Positions 17,882 through 26,332 of a DNA stretch of 64,000 bases are shown here, one piece after another. Origin of the DNA: Actinomycetospora endophytica. GTDB lineage: Bacteria > Actinomycetota > Actinomycetes > Mycobacteriales > Pseudonocardiaceae. Where the stretch lies: the NCBI RefSeq assembly GCF_021026375.1, contig NZ_JAJNDB010000005.1, positions 372,001 through 436,000 of the forward strand, given 5' to 3'. The notes below the pieces were generated by a model that worked only from the letters and a program-made list of their open reading frames with translations, had not been told where the DNA came from and made no database searches. How positions within the stretch are numbered: position 1 is the first letter of the stretch; each line of letters begins with the position of its first letter. A program made the position numbers and the translations under genes.

Positions 17882-19594
17882 ATGACCGTTAGATTAAGCG
17901 ACGCAGAGATGCCGACCCGAGCCGTCTGTGAGGTGCCACCCGTGGGAGGACCACCAGCATCGAGCCCTGAGCCGGCGGCGAGCAGCGCCGTCGTGCACGT
18001 GCTCTTCGGGACCGAGACCGGGAACGCCGAGAAGGTCGCCGAGAAGACCGTCGAAGCCCTGACGGCGGCCGGCGTGGACGCGACGCTCGGCGAGCTGGCC
18101 GACGCCATGCCCGAGGATCTCGCCGGGATGACGCGCGTCGCAATCGTCTGCTCGACCATCGACGACGGCCAGCTCCCCTACGACGTCCTGCCGTTCTGGA
18201 AGGCGCTGATCAGGGTCGACGCCGGCCCGCTGGAGTCGCTGGAATTCGCCGTCTGCGGGCTCGGGGACAGCGACTACGAGGACTTCTGCCACGCCGGAGT
18301 ACTGCTCGACGAGCGACTCGAGGAGCTCGGGGCGACCCGGATGCTCGAGCGGGTGGACTGCGACGTCGACTACGCGGCGCCGTCGCAGGGCTGGACCGAC
18401 AGCCTCGTCGCGCTGTTCGGCAGTGCCCCCGACGACACCGCCACCGACCCCCCGACGACGGGTGCCGAGCCCGACGCCGTCGTCGGGACCTCGTCCGACG
18501 AGCCGGCCTGGGGTCGGCACCGGCCGTACCGCTCGACGCTCGTCGCCGCGCAGTCGCTCTCCGGGCCGCGGTCGTCGAAGGAGGTCCGGCACTACGAGTT
18601 CGCGCTCGCCGAGGCCGGGCTGGACTACGCGCCCGGGGACGGGATCGGCGTCGTGCCGCGGAACGACCCCGCGCTCGTCGCGGGCCTGATGGACCACCTC
18701 GGCGTCGCGGGCGACGACGAGCTGCACGTCGCGCTGACCCACGCCCACGAGATCGTCACCCCGTCCCGCGACCTGCTCGGCGAGCTCGCCCGGCGCACGC
18801 GGCACGACGAGCTGCGCGCCGCCCTCACGCACGAGGACACGGGCGCCCGCGCCGCCTACCTGCGCGACCGGGACACCCTCGACCTGTTGCGGGCGGCCGC
18901 CGTCGACTTCGAGGTCGGGGAGCTCCTCGGCCTGTTGCGGCCGCTCAAGCACCGGACGTACTCGATCGCGTCGAGCCCGCTGGTGTGTCCCGGGCAGGTC
19001 CACCTGACGGTCGCGAGCGTCCGCTACCGCGCCGGGGAGCGGGACACCGGCGGCGTGTGCTCGACCCACCTCGCCGACCGCCTGGCCACCGGCGACACCG
19101 CCGACGTGTTCCTCGAACCCAACGAGACCTTCCGGCTGCCGGCGGACGACGTGCCGATGATCATGGTCGGTCCCGGGACCGGGGTCGCGCCGTTCCGCGC
19201 GTTCCTCCAGCAGCGCCGCGAGCAGGGGGCACGCGGCGCGAACTGGCTGTTCTTCGGGGACCGGCAGCGCGAGCACGACTTCCTCTACGGCGACGAGCTC
19301 GAGGCGATGCACGCGGACGGGCTGCTGAACCGTCTGGACCTCGCGTTCTCCCGGGACCAGGCGGAGAAGGTCTACGTCCAGGACCGGATGCGCGAGCACG
19401 GGGCGGCGCTGTGGGCGTGGCTCGAGGACGGCGCGTCGTTCTACCTGTGCGGCGACGAGTCACGGATGGCGCCGGACGTCGACGCGGCGCTGCACGACAT
19501 CGTCGCCGAGCACGGCGGACTCGACGACGACGGCGCGACGGCCTACGTCCGCACGCTGCGGCGGGACAAGCGCTACCTGCGCGACGTGTACTGA
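17882..19594 (+). CDS. Diflavin reductase (CysJ/cytochrome P450 reductase-like), probably iron-repressed
   Basis: The 570-aa protein has an FMN-binding flavodoxin domain (about 38-175, FGTETGNAEKVAEK and STIDDGQLPYD), then an FAD/NADPH ferredoxin-reductase module. The latter shows RTYSIASSPL for FAD, GPGTGVAPFRAF and FFGDRQREHDFLY for NADPH, and the aromatic terminus RYLRDVY. It should pass electrons from NADPH through FAD and FMN to a partner. CysJ-like proteins serve sulfite reductase, but no hemoprotein subunit is adjacent. The iron box directly upstream suggests a role in iron limitation, for example ferric-siderophore reduction; this is inference. An ATG at 17909 is an alternative start. 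Confidence 0.88.
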   Translation: MTVRLSDAEMPTRAVCEVPPVGGPPASSPEPAASSAVVHVLFGTETGNAEKVAEKTVEALTAAGVDATLGELADAMPEDLAGMTRVAIVCSTIDDGQLPYDVLPFWKALIRVDAGPLESLEFAVCGLGDSDYEDFCHAGVLLDERLEELGATRMLERVDCDVDYAAPSQGWTDSLVALFGSAPDDTATDPPTTGAEPDAVVGTSSDEPAWGRHRPYRSTLVAAQSLSGPRSSKEVRHYEFALAEAGLDYAPGDGIGVVPRNDPALVAGLMDHLGVAGDDELHVALTHAHEIVTPSRDLLGELARRTRHDELRAALTHEDTGARAAYLRDRDTLDLLRAAAVDFEVGELLGLLRPLKHRTYSIASSPLVCPGQVHLTVASVRYRAGERDTGGVCSTHLADRLATGDTADVFLEPNETFRLPADDVPMIMVGPGTGVAPFRAFLQQRREQGARGANWLFFGDRQREHDFLYGDELEAMHADGLLNRLDLAFSRDQAEKVYVQDRMREHGAALWAWLEDGASFYLCGDESRMAPDVDAALHDIVAEHGGLDDDGATAYVRTLRRDKRYLRDVY

Positions 19595-19681
19595 GCCGCT
19601 CCCGTAACGCCGGTGTGAGGTCGCGCGATCGTCAGACATCGGCCGCACGGAGCGGCCGCACGGGTGCGCGCGGGAGACGTC

Positions 19682-20377
19682 ATGACACAGGCCGTGGGAG
19701 TACGACCGGGTTCCGTCACCGCGGCCCAGGTGATCATCAGGGTGCTCGCGGTGCTGGGCGCACTCGGCGCCGCCGCAACACTGGTGTTCGGCATCCTCGG
19801 TCTGGTGTCCGGGGCGACCGTGGCGGCGAACTACGCCGGCACCGAGAGCTCCGGGCTGGGGACCGCGTTCGGTGGCCTGATCGGGATGTTCTCCGGCGTC
19901 CTGATCTTCTCGGGGCTGGTCTCGGCGGCCTTCGTCGCCCTCTGGTTCTGGATCGCCTCGGCGCTCGGGCGGGCGAGCAAGGGCGCGCGGATCACCGCGA
20001 CCGTGCTGTGCGGGCTCGACATCGCCTGGGGTCTGCTGATGGTGGTGCTGGCCGCGAGCGAGCGCGAGGCGGTCGTCGTGCTCCCCGCGCTCGTGCTCCT
20101 CGCGATCCCCGGCACCCTGATCTTCCTGCTCTGGGGTTCCGAGAACGCCCGCCGGTTCTTCGATGCCGTGGCGGTTCCGATGCCCGGTGCCTACTACGCG
20201 CCCGCTCCGATGTCCCCGCCGGTCGGGTTCGTCGCGCCGCAGGAGCAGGACGCCGTCACCACGCGGTTCACGGTGCCGCCGTCCTGCCGGACGTGCCGGT
20301 CGGGGCTGCAGCCGGGGTGGACCCACTGCGGCCGTTGCGGGGCTCCGGTCCAGCCGGGGCGGCCGGTCGGGGCCTGA
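19682..20377 (+). CDS. Four-helix membrane protein with C-terminal zinc ribbon
   Basis: The 231-aa protein has about four transmembrane segments between residues 18 and 152, then a Pro-rich cytoplasmic tail. The tail ends in a four-cysteine ribbon, C-x2-C ... C-x2-C (CRTCRSG... HCGRCG). The function is unknown; similar zinc-ribbon tails occur on many actinobacterial membrane proteins. The start is ATG with GGAG upstream. It lies alone, 88 bp after the diflavin reductase, and no functional link to it is evident. Confidence 0.7.
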   Translation: MTQAVGVRPGSVTAAQVIIRVLAVLGALGAAATLVFGILGLVSGATVAANYAGTESSGLGTAFGGLIGMFSGVLIFSGLVSAAFVALWFWIASALGRASKGARITATVLCGLDIAWGLLMVVLAASEREAVVVLPALVLLAIPGTLIFLLWGSENARRFFDAVAVPMPGAYYAPAPMSPPVGFVAPQEQDAVTTRFTVPPSCRTCRSGLQPGWTHCGRCGAPVQPGRPVGA

Positions 20378-20522
20378 CCGGTCGGGGCCTGAGCGGTCGG
20401 GGGCCGCAAGGCGCGCCCACCCGATGGACGCAGCCGCGTCACGGACATGGCGGTGGTCGAGGATGGGACGGCGGGCGACGGTGACAGGGCGTCGTCGAGT
20501 TCGCTGATCCTCGGGGGAAGAC

Positions 20523-22088
20523 ATGAGCTGGTTGGTCGTCTGCTGCGACGGGACCTGGAGCACGCCGGACATGGCGTCCGTGACCAACGTGCGCCGGCTG
20601 TACAACCTGCTCGACGATGTCGACGCCGGGAACGACCCGCAGCAGAGCTTCTACGGTTCGGGGGTCGGCACCACCGGGTCGGCGGCCAGCCGGCTCGAGG
20701 CCGGAGCGTTCGGGACGGATCTCGACGAGAAGATCCTCGAGGCCTACCGCTGGCTGGTGACCCACTACAGCCCGGGCGACGAGATCGCGCTGTTCGGCTT
20801 CAGCCGCGGCGCGTACACCGTCCGCAGCCTGAGCGGGATGATCGCCACCTGCGGGATCGTCGACCCGGCGGGGCTCGACGCGGCCATGCTCGACGACCGG
20901 ATCACCCGTGCCTACGAACACGGCTACCGCGAGCAACGTCCCGACTGGCGCGACGACATCGAACTGCGCTACGACCCGGACAGCGACGACATCCCCGTGC
21001 GGTTCATCGGGGTGTGGGACACGGTGGGCGCGCTCGGCATCCCGGCCAACCTGGAGTGGCTACGCCCTGAGCGCCGCGACCGGTACACGTTCCACGACGT
21101 GGAGCTCGACCGGCGGATCCCGGCGGCCCGCCATGCCGTGGCCATCGACGAGATGCGCGGTCCCTTCACCCCGACCCTCTGGGACGAGACCGAGCTCGCT
21201 CCCGGCCAGGACGTGGAGCAGGTGTGGTTCGCCGGCAGTCACCTCGACGTCGGCGGCGGCCACGTCGACCGCGGTCTCGCCGACATCACCCTCGAGTGGA
21301 TGCTCGACGAGGTCGGGAAGCTCACCAGCATCGGGGTCGTACCGGCGGGGTCGCAGATCGTGCCGGACCCCCTCGCCGTCGTGCACGAGGACAATGACAA
21401 CCAGTTCGGGCCGGGCGTCTCGCTCCTGCTCGACCCGTCGCTCGACCGCTGGGGCCAGCTGCTCTGGGACTCCCGGCCCCGCGCGATCCCGGTGATCGAC
21501 GCCGGCCGGCAGCGGGCGGACGTGCACGGCACGGTCTACGCCCGGCAGCAGGGCCGCCCGATCACCGGCGGCCGGTACCGGCCGACGCGGGTCCTCGAGT
21601 CGGTGGGCGACACCGCCACGGTCGACGTCCCGGCCCGTGACCCGTGGACCGACGCCGGCCTGTATCTGATGCCCGGGCGCTACGAGTTCACCGGCGACGG
21701 CGAGTGGCGGGACGGGGGCGACTGGCTCGGCCCGCAGGGCACCGTCGGGCCCGGACTGAATCCGCTCACGCTGGTGGGCGGCGCGTTCGCCCTGGCTTTC
21801 CGCACCACCGCACGGGTCTGGACCGGGCAGGGGCACCCGGAGTGGACCTTCTTCGGCGAGCGCCGCCGGCCCACCCTCCCCCGCATGCGCCTGGTCGGCG
21901 TCGTCGCGAACGACGACGGGCCGGCGCCCGCACCCGGCGTCGCGACCCATCAGGTCGTCGACGTCGGCCGCGGGCAGGTCGCGGAGGTCGACGTGCCCGG
22001 CTATCTCTACGCCTACGCGAACGACGCCTGGAGCTCCTACGACGACAACGCCGGGTCGGTGCGGCTCACGGTGACGAAGGTGCGGTGA
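20523..22088 (+). CDS. DUF2235 alpha/beta-hydrolase-like protein
   Basis: The 521-aa protein begins with the DUF2235 signature VVCCDGTW, continues with FYGSGVGT, and has the nucleophile elbow GFSRGAYTVRS. A late DVGGGH segment matches the catalytic Asp region. DUF2235 is the fold of Tle1-type phospholipases, but no type VI secretion genes are near and this organism type lacks that system, so an intracellular lipase or esterase role is likelier. About 170 C-terminal residues form an extra beta-rich region of unknown role. Transcription probably ends at the 43-bp palindrome downstream. Confidence 0.85.
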   Translation: MSWLVVCCDGTWSTPDMASVTNVRRLYNLLDDVDAGNDPQQSFYGSGVGTTGSAASRLEAGAFGTDLDEKILEAYRWLVTHYSPGDEIALFGFSRGAYTVRSLSGMIATCGIVDPAGLDAAMLDDRITRAYEHGYREQRPDWRDDIELRYDPDSDDIPVRFIGVWDTVGALGIPANLEWLRPERRDRYTFHDVELDRRIPAARHAVAIDEMRGPFTPTLWDETELAPGQDVEQVWFAGSHLDVGGGHVDRGLADITLEWMLDEVGKLTSIGVVPAGSQIVPDPLAVVHEDNDNQFGPGVSLLLDPSLDRWGQLLWDSRPRAIPVIDAGRQRADVHGTVYARQQGRPITGGRYRPTRVLESVGDTATVDVPARDPWTDAGLYLMPGRYEFTGDGEWRDGGDWLGPQGTVGPGLNPLTLVGGAFALAFRTTARVWTGQGHPEWTFFGERRRPTLPRMRLVGVVANDDGPAPAPGVATHQVVDVGRGQVAEVDVPGYLYAYANDAWSSYDDNAGSVRLTVTKVR

Positions 22089-22263
22089 TCAGGTCGACGC
22101 CCGCCGTCATCGGCGGTCCGCATCGCGGTCGGCGAGGATTGTCGTCGCGTCCAGCCGCGAGCCCGTGGACTCCTTGCGCGCCCGGATCCGGTCCGCGACA
22201 GGCGTACTCACCAGGCCATCGTGCACCAGGTGCGGACCGCACACACCGAGCTCCACGGACAGC

Positions 22264-22306
22264 CTTACCGGGCAACCGAGTCACGGTGACTCGGTTGCCC
22301 GGTAAG
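22264..22306. terminator. Near-perfect 43-bp palindrome between convergent genes
   Basis: Two perfectly complementary 21-base arms flank a single central base. It sits between the ends of the DUF2235 gene (+) and the SDR gene (-), so it can form the same hairpin in either transcript and act as a bidirectional terminator. There is no T-tract, as is usual in GC-rich actinomycetes. Confidence 0.8.
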
Positions 22307-22340
22307 ACTTCCGGTCCCCCGGCCTCGTAGCGGAGCGCAC

Positions 22341-23024
22341 CTACCAGGCCAGCTCCCGGTCGTCCTCCTGGAAGGTGCCGGTCGGTCCGTCGGCGCCGAT
22401 CACGGCCATCCGGACGACGGTCGCCGCGCTCACCTCGACCGGCCGGCCGTGCGGGTTGGCGACCCCGCCGAGCTCGGTGGCGGTGTAGCCCGGCTCGACC
22501 GCGTTGAACTTCACCTCGGGCACCGCCCGCGCGTACTGCACCGTCAGCATCGACACGGCCGCCTTGCTCGCGCCGTAGACGATCGCCTGGACCTGCGACG
22601 CCGGGCGTTCCGGATCGTGGTTGGCGCCGAACGACCCGAGCGCACTGGAGATGTTCACGATGACGGGGTTCGCGGACTTGCGCAGCAGCGGCAGCGCCGC
22701 CTCGGTGACGCGGACGATCCCGACGGCGTTGGTGTCGAAGACGGCGAGCGCGTCCGGACCGTTGAGGGCGAGCATCGCGATGCCGGCGTTGTTCACGACG
22801 ACGTCGACCCCGCCCTCCGACTCGAGCTGCGCGAAGGCGGCGGCGACGGACTCGTCGTCGGTGACGTCGATCCGGACCGAGCGCGCGCCGAGCTCCTCGG
22901 CGACCGCGCGGCCGGCGGCCTCGTCGCGGGCGCCGACGTAGACGGTGTGGCCGGCGGCGACGAGCTGGCGGGCGGTCTCGCGGCCGAGGCCCCGGGTCGC
23001 GCCGGTGATGAGCGTGGTTGTCAT
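22341..23024 (-). CDS. Short-chain dehydrogenase/reductase (SDR)
   Basis: The 227-aa classical SDR has the cofactor motif TGATRGLG at residues 7-14, NNAG, a catalytic serine in NISSALG and Tyr-x3-Lys in YGASK. An arginine and acidic residue pattern after the second strand (GARDEAAG) is compatible with NADP preference. The substrate is unknown. The start MTTTLITGA is used because the longer frame adds no family-like sequence. It is divergent from an MmyB-like regulator 103 bp away, a common pairing in which the regulator controls the SDR gene. Confidence 0.9.
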   Translation of the reverse strand: MTTTLITGATRGLGRETARQLVAAGHTVYVGARDEAAGRAVAEELGARSVRIDVTDDESVAAAFAQLESEGGVDVVVNNAGIAMLALNGPDALAVFDTNAVGIVRVTEAALPLLRKSANPVIVNISSALGSFGANHDPERPASQVQAIVYGASKAAVSMLTVQYARAVPEVKFNAVEPGYTATELGGVANPHGRPVEVSAATVVRMAVIGADGPTGTFQEDDRELAW

Positions 23025-23127
23025 GGCTCCGACCATCCGCGCGTTCACGACGACGAGGCAGCCGTCGGCTTGTCGTAGGACCAGCAGGGCCAGGATCGGG
23101 CCGGCCACGGCGCGCAGACTGGGGCGC

Positions 23128-23982
23128 GTGGAGACCTCGGAGTTCGGCGCGGCGGTACGCCGCTGGCGCGACCGGGTGGCGCCGGAGACGGTCGGCGTCC
23201 GCGTGGGCGGACGTCGGCGGGCCGCGGGCCTCCGTCGTGAGGAGCTCGCGGGCCTGGCCGGGATCTCGGCCGACTACCTGACCCGGCTCGAGCAGGGGCG
23301 GGCGACGACGCCGTCGGCGCAGGTCGTGGAGTCCCTCGCCCGCGCGCTGCGCCTGTCCGACCCCGAGCGCGACCTGCTCTACCGCCACGCCGGGCACGCG
23401 GCACCCGGGCGCGACGTCGTGCCGACCCGGATCACCCCGAGCGTGCAGCGCCTGCTCGACCGGCTGGGCACCACCCCCGTCGTCGTCTACGACGCCACCT
23501 GGACGCTCCTGCTCGCCAACCCCTCGTACGACGCGCTCATGGGCGAGACCTCGACGTGGCGCGGGATCGAGCGCAACGCCGTCTGGCGCCATCTCGTCGG
23601 CCCCGGCACACGCGCCGTGCACACCCCGGCGGAGCAGGCCGAGTTCGAGGCCGGACTGGTCGCCGACCTGCGGCTCACCGCGGCGCGCTACCCCGCCGAC
23701 CGGTCACTGCGGCGGCTCGTCGGCGAACTGCGGTCGCTGAGCCCGCGCTTCGTCGAGCTGTGGGACTCCGGCAACGCCGACCCGGGTCAGGACACGTCGA
23801 AGCACAAGGTGATCGACCATCCCGAGGTCGGCCGGATCACGCTCGACTGCGACACCCTGATCGTCGCCACCGACGACGTCCGGATGATGGTCTACACCGC
23901 CGAACCCGGTACCGAGGACGCGGAGCGGCTCGCCCTCGCCGTCGTGCTGGGGACGCAGAATCTCGGTGCCGCGCGCTCCTGA
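23128..23982 (+). CDS. XRE-family regulator with MmyB-like ligand-binding domain
   Basis: The 284-aa regulator has an N-terminal helix-turn-helix (RREELAGLAGISADYLTRLEQGR, about residues 33-55) and a C-terminal PAS-like MmyB domain (VVYDATWTLLLANPSYDALMG, then RNAVWRHL). MmyB-type domains bind small lipophilic ligands. GTG start. It is divergent from the SDR gene and probably regulates it. Its stop lies three bases from the stop of the convergent MarR gene, with no room for a terminator. Confidence 0.9.
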   Translation: METSEFGAAVRRWRDRVAPETVGVRVGGRRRAAGLRREELAGLAGISADYLTRLEQGRATTPSAQVVESLARALRLSDPERDLLYRHAGHAAPGRDVVPTRITPSVQRLLDRLGTTPVVVYDATWTLLLANPSYDALMGETSTWRGIERNAVWRHLVGPGTRAVHTPAEQAEFEAGLVADLRLTAARYPADRSLRRLVGELRSLSPRFVELWDSGNADPGQDTSKHKVIDHPEVGRITLDCDTLIVATDDVRMMVYTAEPGTEDAERLALAVVLGTQNLGAARS

Positions 23983-23985
23983 GCC

Positions 23986-24456
23986 CTATTCCGTGCCGTC
24001 GGACGGATCCGTGCTCACGGCCGCGGAATGCACCAGGCGGTGCAGCAGCGCCTCGAACTGTTCGGCGTCCTCACCGAGCGATTCCCGGTACTCCCGGCGG
24101 ACGTCCGCGGTCGCCTCCTGCCATTCCGCGTGCGCCTCCCGCCCGCGCGCCGACGCCATGATGAGCACACGGCGACGGTCCGCCGGATCGGTGCGGCGCT
24201 GCAGGAGGTTCGCGGAGACCATGCGGTCGACGAGCTTGCTGAGCTTGGGCGCGAGGAGCAGGACATGGTCCGCGACGACGTTCATCGGACATCCGCCGCG
24301 TTCCACGAGCAGACCCAGAATCCGCCATTGGTCGAGGCTCGAGCCGTGGGCGCGCAGCGCATCCTCGAGCCGTTGGGTGAGGGTCCGCTCGACGAGTGAC
24401 AGCAGGCGGAGCGACTCATCGCTCTCCCGCGTCGACGGTTCCGTACCGGCTGCCAC
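23986..24456 (-). CDS. MarR-family transcriptional regulator
   Basis: The 156-aa protein has the MarR winged-helix layout: a recognition region MNVVADHVLLLAPKLSKLVDRM, then the wing LLQRRTDPADRRRVLI, with helical dimerisation ends. GTG start; its ribosome site is weak. It is divergent from the AmiC-like gene at 24601 across 144 bp. It may control the amide genes to the right, where an 18-bp AT-rich palindrome at 25748-25765 is a candidate MarR-type operator. Confidence 0.9.
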   Translation of the reverse strand: MAAGTEPSTRESDESLRLLSLVERTLTQRLEDALRAHGSSLDQWRILGLLVERGGCPMNVVADHVLLLAPKLSKLVDRMVSANLLQRRTDPADRRRVLIMASARGREAHAEWQEATADVRREYRESLGEDAEQFEALLHRLVHSAAVSTDPSDGTE

Positions 24457-24600
24457 CCGACGATGGTAACGGGGGCACCGATTCCGGCACGGCGACACCG
24501 GGATCGTGACTCGCATTCGGCGGAGCGGGGTCCGAGGGGGCTGGTCGGCTCGTACGATCGGACGAGCACCGGAGGGCGCGCTTCTCGCTAGCGTCGTGCA

Positions 24601-25698
24601 ATGGCGGAGTCCCGGGTCGAGGTGCCGGGAATCGTGCGGCCACCGCACGGCGACGACGTCCTCAACATCGCGCTCGTGATCCCGTTGCAGGGACCGGCCG
24701 GCATCTTCGGACCCTCCTGCGAGGCCTGCGCCGCGCTCGCCGTCCGGGAGATCAACGCCGAGGGTGGGGTGCTCGGCCGCGAGCTGAACCTGGTGCCCGT
24801 CGACGGCGGCGCGAGCCCCGAGACGGTGGCCCTGGAGGTCGACGCGCTCGTCAGTGCCGGAGCCGTCGAGGCGGTGACCGGGTGGCACATCTCGGCGGTC
24901 CGGGAGGCGGTCGCGCCCCGCATCCGGGGCCGCGTGCCGTACGCCTACACCGCACTGTACGAGGGCGGCGAGGACCGGCCCGGCCTGTTCCTCACCGGCG
25001 AGACCCCGGACCTCCAGCTCGGCCCGACCCTCGACTGGTTCGCCGGCACGGCCGGGGTCCGGCGCTGGACGATCGTCGGGGACGACTACGTGTGGCCGCG
25101 GCGGTCGGCCGCGACGGCGTCGCGGTACCTGCGACGGATCGGCGGCACCGTCTGCGACGAGATGTACGTGCCGCTCGGGACGTGCGACTTCCGCGGCGTC
25201 CTCGGCCGGGTCGAGGCCAGCGGGTGCGAGGCCGTGCTGATGCTGCTCATCGGGAACGACGCGGTCGAGTTCAACCGCGCGTTCGCCGCGAGCGGCCTCG
25301 ACCGCGACGTGCTGCGCTTCAGCTCGCTGATCGAGGAGAACGTGCTGCTCGCGTCGGGCGCGGAGAACACCCGCGGCCTGATGACGTCCGCCGGCTACTT
25401 CGAGGACCTCGCGACCAGCTCCGGGCTCGAGTTCGCGGCGACCTACTTCCGCCAGTTCGGCGACGACGCGCCGGTCCTCAACAGCCTGGGTGAGTCCTGC
25501 TACGAGGGTGTGCGGCTGCTCAGCGAGCTGACGCGGCGGGCCGGGTCGCCCCGGGTGCCCGCGATGATGTCGGTCGCCGACGGGCTCGCCTACGAGAGCC
25601 CCCGCGGCACCGTCGAGCTCCGCGACCGGCACCTGCGCCAGCGGGTCTTCCTCGCCGTCGCCGACGGACTGACCTGGGACATCGTCCAGCAGCTCTGA
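24601..25698 (+). CDS. Cytosolic AmiC/UrtA-like amide-binding protein
   Basis: The 365-aa protein has the type I periplasmic-binding fold of the AmiC/urea-amide branch: IALVIPLQGPAGIFGPSCEACAALAVREIN near residue 22, GWHISAVREAV, FAGTAGVRRWTIVGDDYVWPRRSA and a C-terminal YESPRGTVEL. It has no signal peptide or lipobox, so it should stay in the cytosol. That fits AmiC, the amide sensor of Pseudomonas, rather than a transporter component. No AmiR-type antiterminator is adjacent. Its position before fmdB, amiS/ureI and formamidase genes supports a sensing role for short-chain amides. Confidence 0.8.
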   Translation: MAESRVEVPGIVRPPHGDDVLNIALVIPLQGPAGIFGPSCEACAALAVREINAEGGVLGRELNLVPVDGGASPETVALEVDALVSAGAVEAVTGWHISAVREAVAPRIRGRVPYAYTALYEGGEDRPGLFLTGETPDLQLGPTLDWFAGTAGVRRWTIVGDDYVWPRRSAATASRYLRRIGGTVCDEMYVPLGTCDFRGVLGRVEASGCEAVLMLLIGNDAVEFNRAFAASGLDRDVLRFSSLIEENVLLASGAENTRGLMTSAGYFEDLATSSGLEFAATYFRQFGDDAPVLNSLGESCYEGVRLLSELTRRAGSPRVPAMMSVADGLAYESPRGTVELRDRHLRQRVFLAVADGLTWDIVQQL

Positions 25699-25747
25699 CC
25701 GGACGCCTCAGGCGGTGACGGCCGTTGACAGCCGTCCCACGCGTCGC

Positions 25748-25765
25748 TAATTTCCTAGGAAATTA
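25748..25765. promoter_or_regulatory. 18-bp AT-rich perfect palindrome, candidate operator
   Basis: TAATTTCCTAGGAAATTA is a perfect palindrome in otherwise very GC-rich DNA, about 90 bp upstream of the fmdB-like start. Its size and symmetry fit the binding site of a dimeric MarR or TetR regulator; the MarR gene at 23986-24456 is the nearest candidate. Confidence 0.6.
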
Positions 25766-25854
25766 TTTCCTGTCGGTCCATCCGGCGCCGGTCACGCGCG
25801 TCAGGGCCCGCCCGGGGCGGCGGTCCGTGGAGCACGACGAAGGGGGCACTCCCG

Positions 25855-26160
25855 ATGTCCGTGTACGTGTACCGGTGCGACGAGGACGGCCCCGTCGAGA
25901 TCGTGCGCCCCATCGGGACCGCTCCGGCGGTGATCCCGTGCCCGACCTGCGGCGTCGAGGCCCGACGGAGCTTCACCGCGCCGATGCTCGGCCGCTCCGG
26001 CGGCGACCAGAGCGGGCGGGGCGAGCGGATGGCGGCCATCGACCGGGCGGAGGCCTCCCGGACCGAGCCCACCGTGGTGTCCGCGCCGCCGCCCCGGAAC
26101 TCCCAGCCCCGTCGAACGCCTCGTCTCGATCCCCGGACCGCGGCGCTGCCACGTCCATAG
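25855..26160 (+). CDS. FmdB-like small zinc-ribbon protein
   Basis: The 101-aa protein starts like FmdB-family proteins (VYVYRC.. then IPCPTCG) and ends in a basic, Pro/Arg-rich disordered tail. FmdB was named from the formamidase locus, where a regulatory role is suspected. The first cysteine pair is broken: after Cys8 the expected second Cys is replaced (CDED), leaving three cysteines. AGGGGG precedes the start by eight bases. Its stop TAG is the first three bases of a palindromic repeat. It is the first gene of the amide operon after the candidate operator. Confidence 0.75.
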   Translation: MSVYVYRCDEDGPVEIVRPIGTAPAVIPCPTCGVEARRSFTAPMLGRSGGDQSGRGERMAAIDRAEASRTEPTVVSAPPPRNSQPRRTPRLDPRTAALPRP

Positions 26161-26232
26161 GTGCGCTCCGCGCTCGTGAGCAGTAATTGACGCTATAGCA
26201 GCAATTACTGCTCACGAGCGCGACGCGCACCT
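26158..26232. repeat. Palindromic repeat copy 1 (TAG-GTGCGC family)
   Basis: The core is a perfect 20-bp hairpin (26170-26189 with 26202-26221, 12-base loop), enclosed by outer arms GTGCGC (26161-26166) and GCGCAC (26225-26230). The left end supplies the TAG stop of the fmdB-like gene. It lies between two plus-strand genes, so read-through or attenuation into amiS/ureI may occur. Other copies are at 28270, 32129 and 48598. Confidence 0.85.
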
Positions 26233-26254
26233 CTCGAAACCGAAGGGAACACCG

Positions 26255-26332
26255 ATGATGCTGCGTCCCCCGATGACGGCCACCCCCGTTCCACGACACC
26301 GCACCTCCCGACGGGTGCCGCGCCATGGCTAG
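26255..26332 (+). CDS. Possible 25-codon leader ORF overlapping the amiS/ureI start
   Basis: The ORF begins ATGATG six bases after GAAGGGA and ends at TAG (26330-26332). It overlaps the downstream ATG at 26325 by eight bases. The downstream gene has no ribosome site of its own, so translation of this short basic peptide could deliver ribosomes to it. The peptide is Pro/Arg-rich, unlike anything I know, and could be chance. Confidence 0.3.
   Translation: MMLRPPMTATPVPRHRTSRRVPRHG

Noticed and set aside
17882-19594. Calling this gene cysJ (sulfite reductase flavoprotein)
   Set aside because: No sulfite reductase hemoprotein or cysteine genes are nearby and an iron box controls it; only the diflavin reductase class is supported.
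20523-22088. Type VI secretion phospholipase effector (Tle1)
   Set aside because: The DUF2235 domain matches, but there are no VgrG, PAAR, immunity or secretion genes, and such systems are not expected in this type of organism.
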